DNA from: Datura wrightii | Taxonomy: Eukaryota > Streptophyta > Magnoliopsida > Solanales > Solanaceae | Length of the DNA: 64,000 nt | Direction of reading: 5' to 3' | NCBI GenBank assembly: GCA_035772735.1 | Contig: JASDFA010000001.1 | Coordinates: 60,155,001 to 60,219,000, forward strand | In this document: positions 1-11,631 of the stretch, in pieces | Position numbering within the stretch: the first letter of the stretch is position 1 | How the letters are laid out: the number at the start of each line of letters is the position of its first letter | Made by a program: the position numbers and the translations under genes | Notes under the pieces: model-generated | Databases searched by the model: none | What the model was told of the DNA's origin: nothing | Seen by the model: the letters and a program-made list of their open reading frames with translations, nothing else

Positions 1-286
1 GAAGTTGGTGGAGAGTAAGGATGAGGAGGAGAAGAGGACGAATTGGGAAAGGTATAAGTCGACATAAAAAAAAAAGCGAAATTAGTGGTTACGACAGCGA
101 AGTCGGCAACTTTTGAATGCTTGTATATCGAATTAGACAGCAAGGGAAGGGATAAGAAGCTATACAAGCTAGCCAAGGTGAGAGATATGAGGGCGCGTGA
201 CCTGGACAAAGTGAAGTGTATCAAGGATGAGGACGGCAAGGTGTTGGTGGAAGAGGCACTTATTAGACGTAGATGGCAAGCGTACT
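1..286 (+). pseudogene. RTE-type LINE, segment 1 (region before RT)
   Basis: This is the first of three pieces of one non-LTR retrotransposon. From about 85 the frame reads through a lysine/arginine-rich stretch with words typical of the linker before the reverse transcriptase of plant RTE LINEs: [15 protein letters not shown], then [15 protein letters not shown] and RRRWQAY. The frame is lost where the gypsy element begins at 287 and resumes after 14826 with residues that continue a Tyr-Phe-His-Lys-Leu-Leu-like motif. A stop occurs upstream of 85, and the LINE 5' part (endonuclease) lies outside the window. The intact product would nick DNA and prime reverse transcription at the nick. This copy is dead. 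The family call rests on motif recognition and on the TTG tail of segment 3. Confidence 0.8.
282..286. repeat. Target site duplication GTACT (left)
   Basis: The five bases GTACT immediately before the LTR start TGTCA are repeated exactly at 14827-14831 after the other LTR. This marks one insertion event into the LINE. Confidence 0.93.
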
Positions 287-1000
287 TGTCATGCCCCAAA
301 ATTGGGGTAGGGTGCAACTGGCACCCAATTAATGATTGATCGAGAAGTCAACTATATAACATCTATAAATGTAACACCATGGCTGACCAAGCCACCTGTC
401 AAAACCAACAAAGATAATTACTGGACCCATAATGTCTCGATAATAATGAATATACAACCTGGAAAGCTGACAAGGCTACAATAAAGCTAAATATAGCAAT
501 GGAAGACTAACATGACTACATAACCAAAACTACTATACAAACAAGTTCACATTAGCGTATACAGAGTAAACAAACTGAAATGCACGGGACAGGGCCCTGG
601 CCTACCCCATGTTTTACACAAAACTCAAAATAGTCAAAACTAGGACATGGCTCCTGGAAGAGAGGAGCATACCACTATTTCGCTGAAATCTAGCTCCTAC
701 AACGTCCGATGATCTGAGCCTCGTCCTGTACTTGCAGCACAATTGCAGGAAGCGTCCATCGATGAAGGGACGTCGGTACGAATAAAATGTACTGGTATGT
801 AAGGCTGAAAACAATAAACATATAAGATAAAAATGATAACTGGGCCAGAAATAAGGAATAGTAACAACCCGAAATCCTGAAAATCAAAACCTGACAATTA
901 CTCAATTTTGAAGTGTAAATGCAATCATCTAATGCACAACAAAGACTATAACTGAAATGCCAGCGACCAGTTGATCATAAAATCCATATAAAATTCATTC

Positions 1001-1140
1001 AGCCAGTGTACCACAGCGGGGTAAAAATAAAAATGCCTCCAGTCGGTGTACACCACTGAGGTAAAATACGTCCAGCTGGTGTACCATACCGGGGTAAAAT
1101 AAAAATACCTCCAACCGGTGTACCACACTGGTCTAAAATC
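1001..1140. repeat. Tandem units with CCGGTGTACC-type palindrome
   Basis: Four diverged units of about 36 bases, each built on a word like CCGGTGTACCACACCGG (arms CCGGTGT and ACACCGG around ACC) followed by GGTAAAA and an AT-rich spacer. The partner LTR holds three units at 12776-12882, so copy number changed after or during insertion. Confidence 0.8.
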
Positions 1141-1655
1141 AATTAATCTTAAACAAAATCATAAATGGAGCCGATATGGCTTATACTAGACCAACTTAAC
1201 ACGTATAGCATAGGAATGACGAATACTAAATATGTGGCCTGCATAGGCCTCCTTCGTAATGCATAACTGCAAGTGAGCACATATAATATGTAAATCTAGA
1301 AAATAGCACTTAAATGCATGTATTCAAAACTTGTATAAATCATAAGGAACTGCAGATGACCTAAGAGTTTCAACAAGATTTATAAATCGTGTTCAAGGGA
1401 CATTAAAGCTCGGAGACTCGCTGGCTTATCGTTTGTCTTAAGGGAAAGGGATTATAAATTCTCCCCTTAGCCTGACATATTTCATAACATACATATAAGA
1501 TAAAGGACAACCATAACTAGGCAATCCTAACTCAATAAGCTCGTTTACCCTTAACAGCTTGCGACATCTTTACTTGGCTTAAAATCGTTTACAGGTCATC
1601 ATCTTCACTCTTTCACAGATTCAGTTAGCAACTAGACCTTTAAACACGTTTAACA

Positions 1656-1692
1656 TCACACACACACACACATATATATATATACATATATA
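1656..1692. repeat. Compound microsatellite (CA)n(TA)n
   Basis: A run of CA repeats passes into TA repeats. The corresponding tract lies at 13290-13332 in the other LTR with a different length, which is ordinary slippage. Confidence 0.85.
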
Positions 1693-3183
1693 ACCGACAG
1701 TAAGGACCAGCTAACAATGCCCACGCAGAGGGGTCTCCAACTCGATGTACAATTACGACTACAATCAACATAATATCACACTTTAGATGTCTCACTTCGT
1801 CTAGGCGTAATCTTAACATTTAACCTCAAAAGAACATGAAACATTAAATCTTAAATGAAGCTTAACATACTACCTCAATACTTGTAAAGATGTTGTTGGC
1901 TCATTCAATTCACAATGCACGACTCATTCTTAAAAGAACGATGGACGGGGCGCCTTACATACCTTTCTCCGATGAACTTTTCTTTAGGCGATTTCTTTTT
2001 TCAATGATCAGCCTTCAACCTACTTAATCTAGTGGTTTTATAGGAAAAAAATAAGCTTAATATTTAGCATAAAATACAGCCCAAAATAACTAACCAAAGG
2101 CAGTCACAATAGCAACAACAACACACTGCAACATCAACAACATTTAGCCATTTTCTCAACTAGTTTTCACTAATTTTTGAGGGAAAAACAAGAGGAAATT
2201 TTAACTTAGTTCTACTGTAATTCTTACCCTAAATATAAATTATAATTATAGTAAAATAAACAGCCAAAAAGCCTAAGGAAAACGAGCAAAATTCAGCTCA
2301 CAAACAGTCCATCGGCAGCTCACTTAGCTGCTAATTTCCAGCTTTTCGCTTTGCAATTTGAGAGGTTTAAAAGGGGCGAAATCCTTATCTTTTGCTGGGG
2401 GGTTGTTCTTGGTTAAAAATAGGACTAATTGACCTCGACTTCTTTTCCAGAAATGCAACAACCTTGCTGTCCAAAATGCAGTAGAACAAATACATCTCAA
2501 ACTTCTAGCTTTTTACTCATGAATTCAAGAAAGTTTAGCTGTAGAATTCTCTCCTTTTATACTTGTGTATAATCTATACCAAGAGGCAGCATATATGTGG
2601 CTTAGAAATGCTTCATAAATGCAGCAAGCCACCACAACAACACTGCCAAGAACGCAGCTACAAGGTAGCAACAACTTCACCAAAAAGTTGCCCTCACTTC
2701 CATGGGTTTTTGCTTGAGTTTTGATGGTGTTTTCTTGAGGGATTCCTATTGGTTTCTTAGGCTTTGCTGCTGTAAAAAAAAAGAGGATTTAAGAGAGTAA
2801 GCAAGAACCTCATATCTGGAAAAAATGATCTCATAACACAAAACTTAAAATATAATAGTTTTTGGACGGTGGCCACATCACTGCCCGATAGTGCCACCAT
2901 AAAACACCTATAACTTTTTACTCCGATCTCCGGTTGATGAGCGGTTTGATTTTATGAAAACTAGACTCAAAGACCTTTAATTTGATAGGACGTGAGGCTT
3001 ACAAATCATTATATTTTGGGAGATATGATCATTTAAATTTGACCTTTACTTATGAACTTCACATACTCTTTGCTTTTCCGTTCATACACATTTCTCTTGT
3101 CATCTACGATCAAATACAACATGTACTTCCCTTAACATAGTATACAAATACTAAATAATCACCAAAAAAATTCAGGTGTAATA

Positions 3184-3200
3184 TTCTCCCCCCCCCCCCC
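3184..3200 (-). promoter_or_regulatory. Polypurine tract of the gypsy element
   Basis: On the minus strand a run of 13 G followed by AGAA directly abuts the 3' LTR. This is the expected plus-strand priming site. The unbroken C tract on the + strand (3188-3200) is longer than usual and may have grown by slippage. Confidence 0.8.
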
Positions 3201-3289
3201 AAAGAACATTCGTCCCTGAATGGAAATTAATTTCATTTAATATGCTTCAAAATAGATACTCAGTAACTTAGGTATCAAACACATACCTT

Positions 3290-3740
3290 AATATCACGTC
3301 GACATCATAAATAGGTGAGGATATTTCTTCTCCATTTCCTCCTCAGCCTCCCAAGTCACTTCCTCAATGTTATTACTTCGTCACAATACTTTAACTGAGG
3401 TGACTTGTTTAGTCCGATGTTTCCTGACTTACCGGTCAAGTATAGCAATTGGGATCTCGGTGTAGGTCATCTCCTCAGAAATCCGGACATCATCTATAGG
3501 CATAACACGGGTTGGGTCTCCTATACACTTCCACGACATCAATACATGTAATAATGGATGGACTGCTGCTAGCTCTGGTGGCTACTCCAACTCATAGGCT
3601 ACTTTGCCTATCCTGCGGATAACTCTGTAAGGCCCAACATATCTAGGGCTCAGCTTTCCCTTTCGGCCAAATCGCATGACGCCTTTCATAGGCGACACTT
3701 TTAGGAAGACCTAATCATCAACAGAAAACTCTAGCGCTAA
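3290..3740 (-). pseudogene. Integrase C-terminus with chromodomain-like tail
   Basis: Read on the minus strand, the frame contains the GPYR region of gypsy integrases followed by a tail with words such as EIPIAILDR, VKVL, EEVTWEAEEEM and YPHLF. This pattern is typical of the chromodomain of Del/Tekay chromoviruses, which in intact elements steers integration towards heterochromatin. At least two in-frame stops are visible: one just after ILDR and one after VKVL, replacing the tryptophan usually found there. It follows the integrase core directly and ends about 90 bases before the polypurine tract. It is non-functional. The lineage assignment is from motif similarity, not from a search. Confidence 0.75.
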
Positions 3741-4830
3741 ATGACGTACATCCGCATAAGACTTCTACCTGCTCTTGGTCGTCTGAAGTCGATCTCTAAT
3801 AAGTTTCACCTTGTCAATATCCTGTTGCACTAAGTCTGGCCCCAATAACTCTGCCTCACTGAGTTCAAACCAACCCACTGGTGACCTACACTTTCGCCCA
3901 TATAAAGCTTCATATGGGGCCATCTAAATACTCTTCTAGTAGTTGTTGTTATAGGCAAACTCAATCAAGAAAACATGATCATCCCAGCTTCCGCCAAAAT
4001 CTAAAACACAGGCACGCGGCATATCTTCAACCATCTGAATGGTGCATTCAGCCTGTCAGTCTGTCTGAGGATGAAATGCAGTACTGAGGCTTACCTGAGT
4101 TCCCAGGCCTTTTTGGAAAGACTTCCAAAAGTTTTCTATGAACTGAGCACCTCTGTTTGAAATAATGGAAAAGGGGACTCCATGTAGGTGAACTATCTCT
4201 CATATATAAAGCCTAGCATAATCCTCTGCAGCATATGTAGTCCTAATTGGCAAGAAGTAAGCTGATTTAGTCAATCTATCAACTATTACCCAGATAGAAT
4301 CATATTTCCTGCTCGTTTGAGACAATCTTGTAATAAAATCCATATTAATCAACTCCCATTTCCAGGTCGGAATTTCTATATCTTGCATCAGATCTCCAGA
4401 CCTCTGGTGCTCAACCTTCAGCTGTTGGCAATTAGGACACTGAGTTACAAGACCTTTGACATCCTTTTTAATGCCATTCCACCAATATAGCTACCTAGGT
4501 CACGATACATCTTTTTGGTATCTAGGTGTACTGAATACCGAGAGTAATGAGCTTCATTCATAATCTGTTTCCGTAGCTCACCCACATTAGGCATACATAG
4601 ATAACCTTGGTATTTAGGAACTCCATCGGGTCCACAATCAAATGGACTCTGCTTCTGCTGTGGTATACTATCTCTTAGTAAGACTAACTCTGCATCATCA
4701 TATTTTCGTTGCTTAACTTCTGCTACCAAGGATGATCCTGCTGTGTTTTGGAAAATAACACCCCCATCTTCGGCATCCAGTAATCGAATCTGTAAGTTAG
4801 CCAACTGCCATAGAGTGTTCATCATTTTAA
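3741..4830 (-). pseudogene. Integrase zinc-binding domain and catalytic core
   Basis: The minus frame 4825-4445 holds the stretch before and around the HHCC zinc-binding domain (words such as VPKYQGYLCMPNVGELRKQIMNEAHYS). The frame at 4388-4200 begins the catalytic core, with the first aspartate in NMDFI and the conserved VDRLTKSAYF. Further along the minus strand the second catalytic aspartate is replaced by asparagine (SIISNRG instead of SIISDRG), while the glutamate in the RQAE motif is still readable around 4040. Several stops and frame changes separate these pieces. An intact copy would join retrotransposon cDNA to host DNA. This copy could not, both for the broken frame and for the lost aspartate. 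Confidence 0.8.
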
Positions 4831-4859
4831 TCCTGTCAACCTAAATATGACTCAGACTA

Positions 4860-5502
4860 CCCATAGACTTGTGACTTAGTGCATCAACTACAACATTTGC
4901 CTTGCTCGGATGATACAAGATACTCACATCATAATCTTCAGCAATTCTAACCACCTTCTCTGGCGTAAATTCAACTCCTTATGCTGGAATAGGTATTGAA
5001 GGCTCTTATGATCCGTAAAAAATCAACATGTACCCCATACAGGTAGTGACACCATATCTTCTTCTAGATCATGGGTAGGGTAATTCTGCTCGTGCTTCCT
5101 CAGCTGCCTCGAAGCATAGGCAATGACTTTGCCGTGTTGCATCAAAACACAGCCTAAGCCGATCCTAGAGGCATCACAATAAACCACATAACCCTCTGTA
5201 CCTTCTAGAAGATTCAAGACAGGTGTTGAGGTCAACCTATCTTTCAACTCCTGAAAACTATGCTCACACGCCTCTGACCACTGAAACTTTGTTGCTTTAT
5301 GAGTCAGCTTTGTCAATGGCATAGAGATAGTAGAAAAACCTTCTACAAATCTGCGATAGTAACTTGCAAATCCCAGAAAACTATGAACCTCTATAGGACT
5401 CAAGGGTCTAGGCCAACTCTTTACGGCCTCTATCTTCTGACTATCCTCTCTTATACCTTCAGTTGTAATTACATGACCGAGAAAGCTAGAGATGTCAGCC
5501 AA
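4860..5502 (-). pseudogene. RT thumb and RNase H domain
   Basis: The minus frame 5502-5023 starts in the RT thumb (FLGHVIT, SFLGFASYYRRFVEGFS) and runs into RNase H ([15 protein letters not shown], then VVYCDASRIGLGCVLMQ and [19 protein letters not shown]). The first catalytic aspartate of RNase H is present in YCDAS and the glutamate in DLEE. After this the frame shifts: DLELA should follow and becomes an unrelated tail. RNase H degrades the RNA template during reverse transcription. The region downstream to 4860 is read in other frames. Confidence 0.82.
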
Positions 5503-6260
5503 AACTTACATTTTAGAAAATTTAGCATATAACCTATGCTCCTAGAGAGTCTGTAATACTGCTCTCAAATGATCTGCATGCTCAGCCTTGGATCATGAGT
5601 AAATCAGAATAACATCAATGGAGATGATCAAAAATACATCAAGAAAAGGCCTAAACACCCTATTCATCAGGTCCATAAAAGTTGTTGGGGCATTAGTCAG
5701 CCTAAATGACATTACTAGAAACTCATAATGGTCATATCTAGTTCTAAAGGAAGTCTTAGGGATATCAACCTCCCTAACCCGTAACTGATGGTACCCAGAT
5801 CTCAAATCAATATTCGAAGAGCATCTGGCACCCAATAACTAATCAAATAGATCATCAATCCTAGGAAGAGGATATTTATTATTAATAGTTACCTTGTTCA
5901 GCTGCCTATAATCAATGCACATTCCCAATGACCTATCTTTCTTTCGCACAAACAACACGGATGCATCCCACGGTGATACATTGGCTCAAATAAAACCCTT
6001 CTGGAGAAAATATGTTAACTGCTCCTTTAATTCTTTTAGTTTTGTTGGGGCCATTCTGTATGGAGAGATCGATATAGGTTGAGTACCTCGAAGTAGATCA
6101 ATAGCAAAATCTATCTCCCTTTCAGAAGGAATTCCAGGCAAATCCTCTGGAAAGACCTCGGGGAACTCATTTACAATAGAAATTGACTGGAGAGTCATAG
6201 GCTCACATTCCAAGTTTCTTACTCGAACCAAGTGAGAAATACAACCTTTGGATATCAACT
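5503..6260 (-). pseudogene. Reverse transcriptase fingers and palm, catalytic motif lost
   Basis: The frame 6258-5986 holds the RT entry region ([42 protein letters not shown]). A second frame, 5835-5593, holds the palm ([47 protein letters not shown]). In this second frame the catalytic [YF]-x-D-D motif reads SIDV, so the second aspartate, near 5611-5616, is replaced by valine. In known reverse transcriptases both aspartates bind the catalytic metal, so the protein would be inactive even if the frame were open. Stops separate the two frames. Position and order fit the usual gypsy polyprotein. Confidence 0.85.
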
Positions 6261-6261
6261 T

Positions 6262-6786
6262 CTAAGCCTTAAGGTATGAAATAAACTTAACTTTAGGCGT
6301 AGCGGCATTACCTTGCCATTCCTGGATTGGCTTACCGAGAAAATGGAATCTGACAACCTTGGCTCTGCAATCAACATTAGCGTAACATGCCGCCAACCAA
6401 TTCATACCCATAATGAAATCAAAATCAACCATTTCAAGCTCAACTAGATCAGCTAAGTTTGATCTATCATATATCAATACTACACTGTTCCAGTAAACTC
6501 GTCTAGCTAACACAGATTCGCTAATTGGCGTAGAAACAGCAAATGGTATAGATAATAATTCAGGGACTGTCTTTAACTGACTCGCAACCAATGGTGTAAC
6601 ATAAGAGAGTGTAGAACCAGGATCAATCAAGACACATACTACACGAGAATAAATAATCAAAGTACCTGTAACAACATCAGGTGAGGCCTCCTGGTCCTGT
6701 CGACCACTCAAAGCATAAAATCGCTTCTGGGTTGCCCTAGAACTAGAAGCCTCTCTCCCTTTGCCTCTGCCACGGCCTGCTGCCAA
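6262..6786 (-). pseudogene. Retropepsin-like protease region
   Basis: A 174-codon frame begins with an arginine/glycine-rich linker (AAGRGRGKGREASSS) that normally follows the gag zinc knuckle, then FYALSGRQDQEASPDVVTGTL. The protease core comes next, with the motif LIDPGSTLSYVT, the Asp-Pro-Gly-Ser active site of plant gypsy proteases. Further on, FDFIMGMNWL is the usual flap-to-C-terminal signature. This domain is the best preserved of the element. The enzyme would cut the gag-pol polyprotein. The preceding gag frame is broken, so it is not expressed as a normal polyprotein. Confidence 0.82.
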
Positions 6787-7833
6787 CTAAGGATCAGGTC
6801 TGGGAGGTCGAACGGAGGATGACGAAGCAAGTGCTGATCACGCCAAATACGCCTTGACCCTATCTAAACAATCCCTTATAAAGTTCCCTAGATGCCCACA
6901 ATGATAGCATACATTCTTCCCTTGAAGACACTGACCTGAATGAGATTTCCCACACTGAGGAAAAGGCGGCAATGGTGGTCGCCGCTGCCCCACCCGCTCC
7001 TGTCATCGAGAGCTAGACTGAGCTGGGCCTTGGTCTCTTCTATGTCCCTGAAACAAAGGTAGGACACTCCCTATAGGCCTAATTGACTGCCTGGATAGCT
7101 CAACCCCTGGGTCACCCTGTGGCCCTCTGTAAGGACCCACAGTCCTTGCTCCTGCTGTCTCCGAGTATCCTATAATTGATGAACTAAATCCTTTGCCCAC
7201 TAGGCCAAAGCCTGAATTCGTGCAATGTCCATGTACTCCTAAGTAGATACCCCTAAACAATCTCGAGCTATATGAAGCCCCAATCCTAACACGAACCGAT
7301 GAACTCTATCCTCCATCATCTGAACCATGTGCGGAGCATACCTGGAAAGAGAATAAACCAAAGACAATACTCACGCACACTCATACTTCCCTGCTCTAGG
7401 TGCAAAAATTGCTCAGCATGAGCTTGTCAAAGCTCACCGGGTAGATAGTGGTGCATAAAGGCCTCAGAGAACTCTTCCCACTCAGCTGGCAGTGCATCGG
7501 CTCCTCTGGAATGAGCCCATGCCTCATACCACAATATAGCCACATCACGTAGTCTGAAGGCCACCAACTCTACTTCCTTAGTCGTTGTAGCTCCCATCAC
7601 CTTCAACACCCTATAAGTCTAATCAATAAAGTCTCGCTCAGGTCTGATCCAGTAAATAGGAGGGATCAAACTCAAGAACTCACGGGCTCTAAAACTCTCA
7701 GTTTCCTGGCCTCTATATCTCTCTATCACCTCCAATCGCTGTTGCTGACCTGCGGTTATATGAGCCACAGCTGAACAACTCCCTCAAGACCCTGTCCTTC
7801 CGGAACAATCGGAGGTACCACAGGTGCAGGAGG
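6787..7833 (-). pseudogene. gag, C-terminal and middle part with zinc knuckle
   Basis: On the minus strand near 6960-6885 the frame reads PFPQCGKSHSGQCLQGKNVCYHCGHLGNF: a histidine/cysteine-rich segment followed by the CxxC start of the CCHC zinc knuckle that binds retroelement RNA. Upstream, 7609-7427 contains the conserved gag core (EVELVAFRLRDVAILWYEAW and EEFSEAFMHHYLPGEL), typical of Del/Tekay capsid regions. Frameshifts separate the pieces. The gag frame stops at 7833, where the foreign LTR complex starts, and its N-terminal part is found beyond it at 11641-11838. Confidence 0.82.
7829..7833. repeat. Probable target site duplication GGAGG (left)
   Basis: GGAGG precedes TGATAAC, and AGAGG follows the terminal CATCA at 11636-11640. 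Four of five bases match, consistent with one old insertion into gag. Confidence 0.65.
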
Positions 7834-9420
7834 TGATAACGTCCAAAATACACTCCTCATTTATGAAAGAGCGTAAACGGTCACTGCTCAAAACAAATAT
7901 TCCCGACGAGTGGCCGGGGTCGTATCCCACGGAGAATTGAGTCGATAATTCAAGAGTTATGAACTAATTCAAACTAGAGCGCATAATTTTTCAACATTTG
8001 AAAAGTAAAATTGGAGGGAAATAAAAAGGGAAAATTAACTAACTAATTCTAAATTAAAACTAATTGGGGGGGATTCCAATTGTAGTAATCACAAGTGAGA
8101 GGCTAGGGTCATTCTATGGGTGAGATTACAATTAAATCGGGAATTTCTTCAATGCCTTAGACTCAAGTGTAAATAATCTCGGGAAGTAGGTAGTCTCAGC
8201 TTCTCTGTCTATTGACTACCCCTTACTAGAGTTTTCTCAAAATCAAGCTACAATTTGGCTCAACCCGAATTGATTTGGTTTAGCAACTGCACTATTCCTA
8301 GCTATTAGCTGCCAATTAGGAATGGGGAAGTAATTTTAGCTATTTCTAGCTCAATTTTACAATCTCCTGTCTATGCCCACTACTAGATTCCCTTCCAATA
8401 CTTAATTATTCTCTCCCAAGCAACAATCAAGCAAGAATAGATAGACCCATATCACCATCAATGAATCTCCATCAATAGATTGAAGAGAATCTAATAGATT
8501 TACACTAATTGAACAATGTGAATATGAATCTAGCAATACCCATCTATAATTCAATACGAACCCAATAGAAATTTATGAAAACCCAATCAAATTAACAAAT
8601 CCACCATGAATATACCTCTAGCTAGCAAATTAGTAACGCATACTTAAAGGTAGAGAGAAGATACCAAGAGGATTCCCCTCACATTCATTGCATTAGCTCC
8701 ACAAATTTGTTTCACAAGCTCTTACAACAATGGTGGAATTCCCCCAAAATGGGTTAAAGAAAAAGAATAAGAAAAGTCCTATCTAACTATACAAATCTAT
8801 GGAGAAAATATTCTCCTAAAAATTCTATGAAGGAGATGAATTAGATGAATAAATTGTTGGTTGAATGGTTGGTTCCTTTTAGTTGGTGTACAATGGAGGT
8901 TATATATCTGTACTTTCTTATGTACAACATTCTCCAAATGTCCTTGGATCTGCTACATGCTTTTTGAGACCTTTTTGGACCCCTTTTTCCCTTCATTAGA
9001 CGGCCTTTCTGGCGAGGAACCAGCATTTCGCCGGTTGCAATCTGTAGAGCACCAAACTTTAGCCGGTTGAAAATAGTGGCCTGGCAGGGGGGAACCGGCA
9101 GTTTAGTGGCTTTTAGCCGGTGCCATTCCATGAAGGGTTAGTTGTTTATCCGATCTAGGTAGTAGCTTTTGCGTTTCGCCCTTCTAGATTCGCGTTTAGT
9201 CGATTCAAAGCACGTCCTTGCACCTCCTTTTAAGCTCAAATATTCCCTTATCTTTGGCTCCTCTCACTCATATGATAAGCATCAAATTTCTTCTCAAATT
9301 CCATGTGGTTTTGCTCGACTTCATGCTTTCTTTACTCACATGAGGTACCTACAAAGAATTCAAGAGAAAGGGCATAAAATCCACATAAATGGCTCGAAAA
9401 CTAAGCATTTACCAACTTAT
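7834..9420 (-). repeat. LTR copy 1 (minus strand)
   Basis: Matches the reverse complement of 9411-10960 in its U5-like half (for example the CCCGACGAGTG word near 7906 against its complement near 10930, and the Ser/Pro-free AT-rich stretches with TAATTAGGAATG and AATTATTC words). The U3-like half (9000-9400) is diverged and carries fewer CCGG palindrome words. Confidence 0.7.
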
Positions 9421-9617
9421 TAGACTCTAAAGTTTGAGTTTTTGCTTAGTTCTTGAGTTGATTATCTGGATATTATGCTCTTTTTGTTTTTATTGTGTGC
9501 AGATGCTTAAGTTTGAAGAAAAGAGCTAAAATGGGGGTAAAATGGAGGAAATGAGCAGAAGTGGCAAAACAAAGGTGTTAACCGGCGAAATGTCGGTTAA
9601 AAAGATGAAGGTCACTG

Positions 9618-9845
9618 CCTTGTCAGAGGAATGTCACCGGTGGTTCACGAGTCACCTATTGCAGGACGCCGGTTCAGTCGTCGAAAGACACTCAGAAAAG
9701 TCTGGAATTGGTATTTAAGGTCCGGTGGTTCACAGATTGGCATCGACGAATCACCGGGTGAACCACCGAAGTTCACTGATAATGACTGAAGAAGAAGAGC
9801 AAGTAGTCGGCGGTTCATTGATTTCATCGGTGAACCGCCGGTGCC
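9618..9845. repeat. Cluster of CGGYGGTTCA / TGAACCRCCG palindromes
   Basis: Two perfect 10-bp inverted pairs are visible: CGGTGGTTCA (9723-9732) with TGAACCACCG (9759-9768), and CGGCGGTTCA (9808-9817) with TGAACCGCCG (9831-9840). Further single words lie at about 9630 and 9667. The cluster lies 90-300 bases upstream of the TATA box. The same words recur in the third copy at about 11180-11400. Confidence 0.85.
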
Positions 9846-9927
9846 TTCACCTGTTCCAGAGCGATGCTATTAAGGGTAAAATTGTCCATTGTTGAAAAAG
9901 AAAGGAAAAGTACCCTACTTTTCAGGG

Positions 9928-9936
9928 TATAAATAG
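9928..9936 (+). promoter_or_regulatory. TATA box TATAAATAG of LTR copy 2
   Basis: TATAAATAG in a GC-poor context after GGG. The same box is present in inverse orientation at 11035-11043 in copy 3. It is the likely LTR promoter core. Confidence 0.6.
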
Positions 9937-11052
9937 AAAGAGAAGTACATTGCAGAAAGAAGAAGAGAAAAAGAGGGAGAATATAGAGAGATTGAGAGAT
10001 AAGCCAGAGACATATCACATCATCTTTCTTTTTTTAGCTGAAGACCATTTTTTAGCTGAGAAAAGGGGATTTTGATTGAAAGTTGTAAAAGATACTCTAC
10101 TCTTTTTTCTTCTTTGGTATTATTTAGTTTCAGTTGTAGTTGAAGGATAATTGTGCTTTTGATTTATCTACTATTCTTATCAAATTCAATGACGCTTTTG
10201 ATGATTGTGTTTTTGAATTTCTTAACTATGAATAGATAAAAACATTAACTAGAGGTGTGTGATGATGAATACTTAATTGGATTGGGTATTGCTAGAGTTA
10301 ACTTCATAATGTTCAATTAAATGCAAATCTATTAAGGTCCTTTCAATCTATTAATGAAGATCTATTGATGATGAAATGGGTCTATCTGTACTTGCTTAAT
10401 TATTGCTCGGGAAAGAATAATTAAGTATTGAAAGGGGATCTAGTAGTGGGTATGGATGTAAGGTTGTAAAATTAAGCTAGTAATAGCTGAAATTATCTCC
10501 TCCTTCCTAATTAGCAACTAATAGCTAGGAATAGTGAAGTTGTTGATCCAAATCAATTCGGGTGTGTTAACTTGCAGCTAGTGAGAAAATTCTAGTTAGG
10601 GGTAGTCAATAGGCTGGGAAGCTCAGGCTACCTATTTCCCGAGATTATTTACATTTATTGAACTTATGAAGTTAACCTGGTCCATCCCAATCTAATTAGT
10701 ATTTCATCTACACCATACCTCTAGTATTTTACAAATATTATCTACAACTTAGTTGATCCTTCTAGTTTGAATTGACTAAAGAAATTGGTGTAATTCTCTG
10801 CAAAGTTTATTTCCCCCATTTCCTTGTTTTATGTTAAATTTATATGGTGAAAGCTAAAATCAACTTTTCAATCAACACTTGAATTCATCACTCCCTAGTC
10901 CTCGTGGGATTCGACCCTGACACTCGTCGGGTTACTTGTTTTGATACAAATTTATATGTGTAGTTGGCTTATCTCTCAATCTCTCTATCTTCTCCCTCTT
11001 TTTCTCTTCTTCTTTTTGCAATATACTTCTCTTTCTATTTATACCCTGAAAA

Positions 11053-11170
11053 GTAGGGTACTTTTTCTTTCTTTTTCAGCAATGGACAATTTTACCCTAA
11101 ATAGCATTGCAGTAGGGTACTTTTTCTTTCTTTTTCAGCAATGGACAATTTTACCCTAAATAGCATCGCT
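11053..11170. repeat. 59-bp tandem duplication
   Basis: GTAGGGTACTTTTTC begins at 11053 and again at 11112. The two units are nearly identical, which points to a recent duplication in the LTR leader next to the TATA box. Confidence 0.9.
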
Positions 11171-11610
11171 CTAGAACCGACGAAGGCACCGGCAGTTCGT
11201 CAATAAAATTTGTGAACCGCCGGCTACTTGCTCTTCTTCTTCTGTCATTATCAGTGAACTTCGGCGGTTCACCCGGCGATTCGCCGATGCCAATCCGTGA
11301 ACCGCCGGACCTTAAATACCAATTCCAGACTTTTCTGAGTGTCATTCGGCGATTGAACCGGCGTCCCGCCACAGGTGACTCGTGAACCGCCGGTGACATT
11401 CCTCTAACAAGGCAGTGACCTTCATCTTTTTAACCGACAGTTCGCCAGTTAACACCTGTGTTTCACCACTTATGCTCATTTCCTCCATTTTAACCCCATT
11501 TAGCTATTTTCATCAAACTTAAGCATCTGCACACAATAAAAGCAAAAAGGGCATAAAATCTAAAGAATCAACTCGAGAACTAAGCAAAAACACAAACTTT
11601 AGAGTCTAAT

Positions 11611-11631
11611 GAGTTGGTAATTTACCAACTC
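11611..11631. repeat. Palindrome at the LTR terminus
   Basis: GAGTTGGTAA and TTACCAACTC form a perfect 10-bp hairpin around a single T, next to the LTR end CATCA. A degraded form (ACCAACTTATTA) marks the head-to-head junction of copies 1 and 2 near 9411-9422. Confidence 0.85.

Larger units (their letters stand above)
287..3183 (-). repeat. 3' LTR of the 287-14826 gypsy element
   Basis: About 2.9 kb, matching 12065-14826 throughout, including the start TGTCA[T/C]GC, the CA/TA microsatellite near 1656 and the end GTGTAA[T/C]A. It lies next to a polypurine tract, so it is the 3' LTR of a minus-strand element. It holds four copies of a palindromic tandem unit (1001-1140), against three in the partner LTR. 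Confidence 0.9.
9411..10960 (+). repeat. LTR copy 2 (plus strand) with promoter
   Basis: Begins within the ACCAACTTATTAGACTC word shared with copy 1, so the two starts overlap. It contains a GC-rich palindrome cluster (about 9618-9845), then a TATAAATAG box (9928-9936), then an AT-rich leader, and ends near TGATACA at about 10950. Confidence 0.72.
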
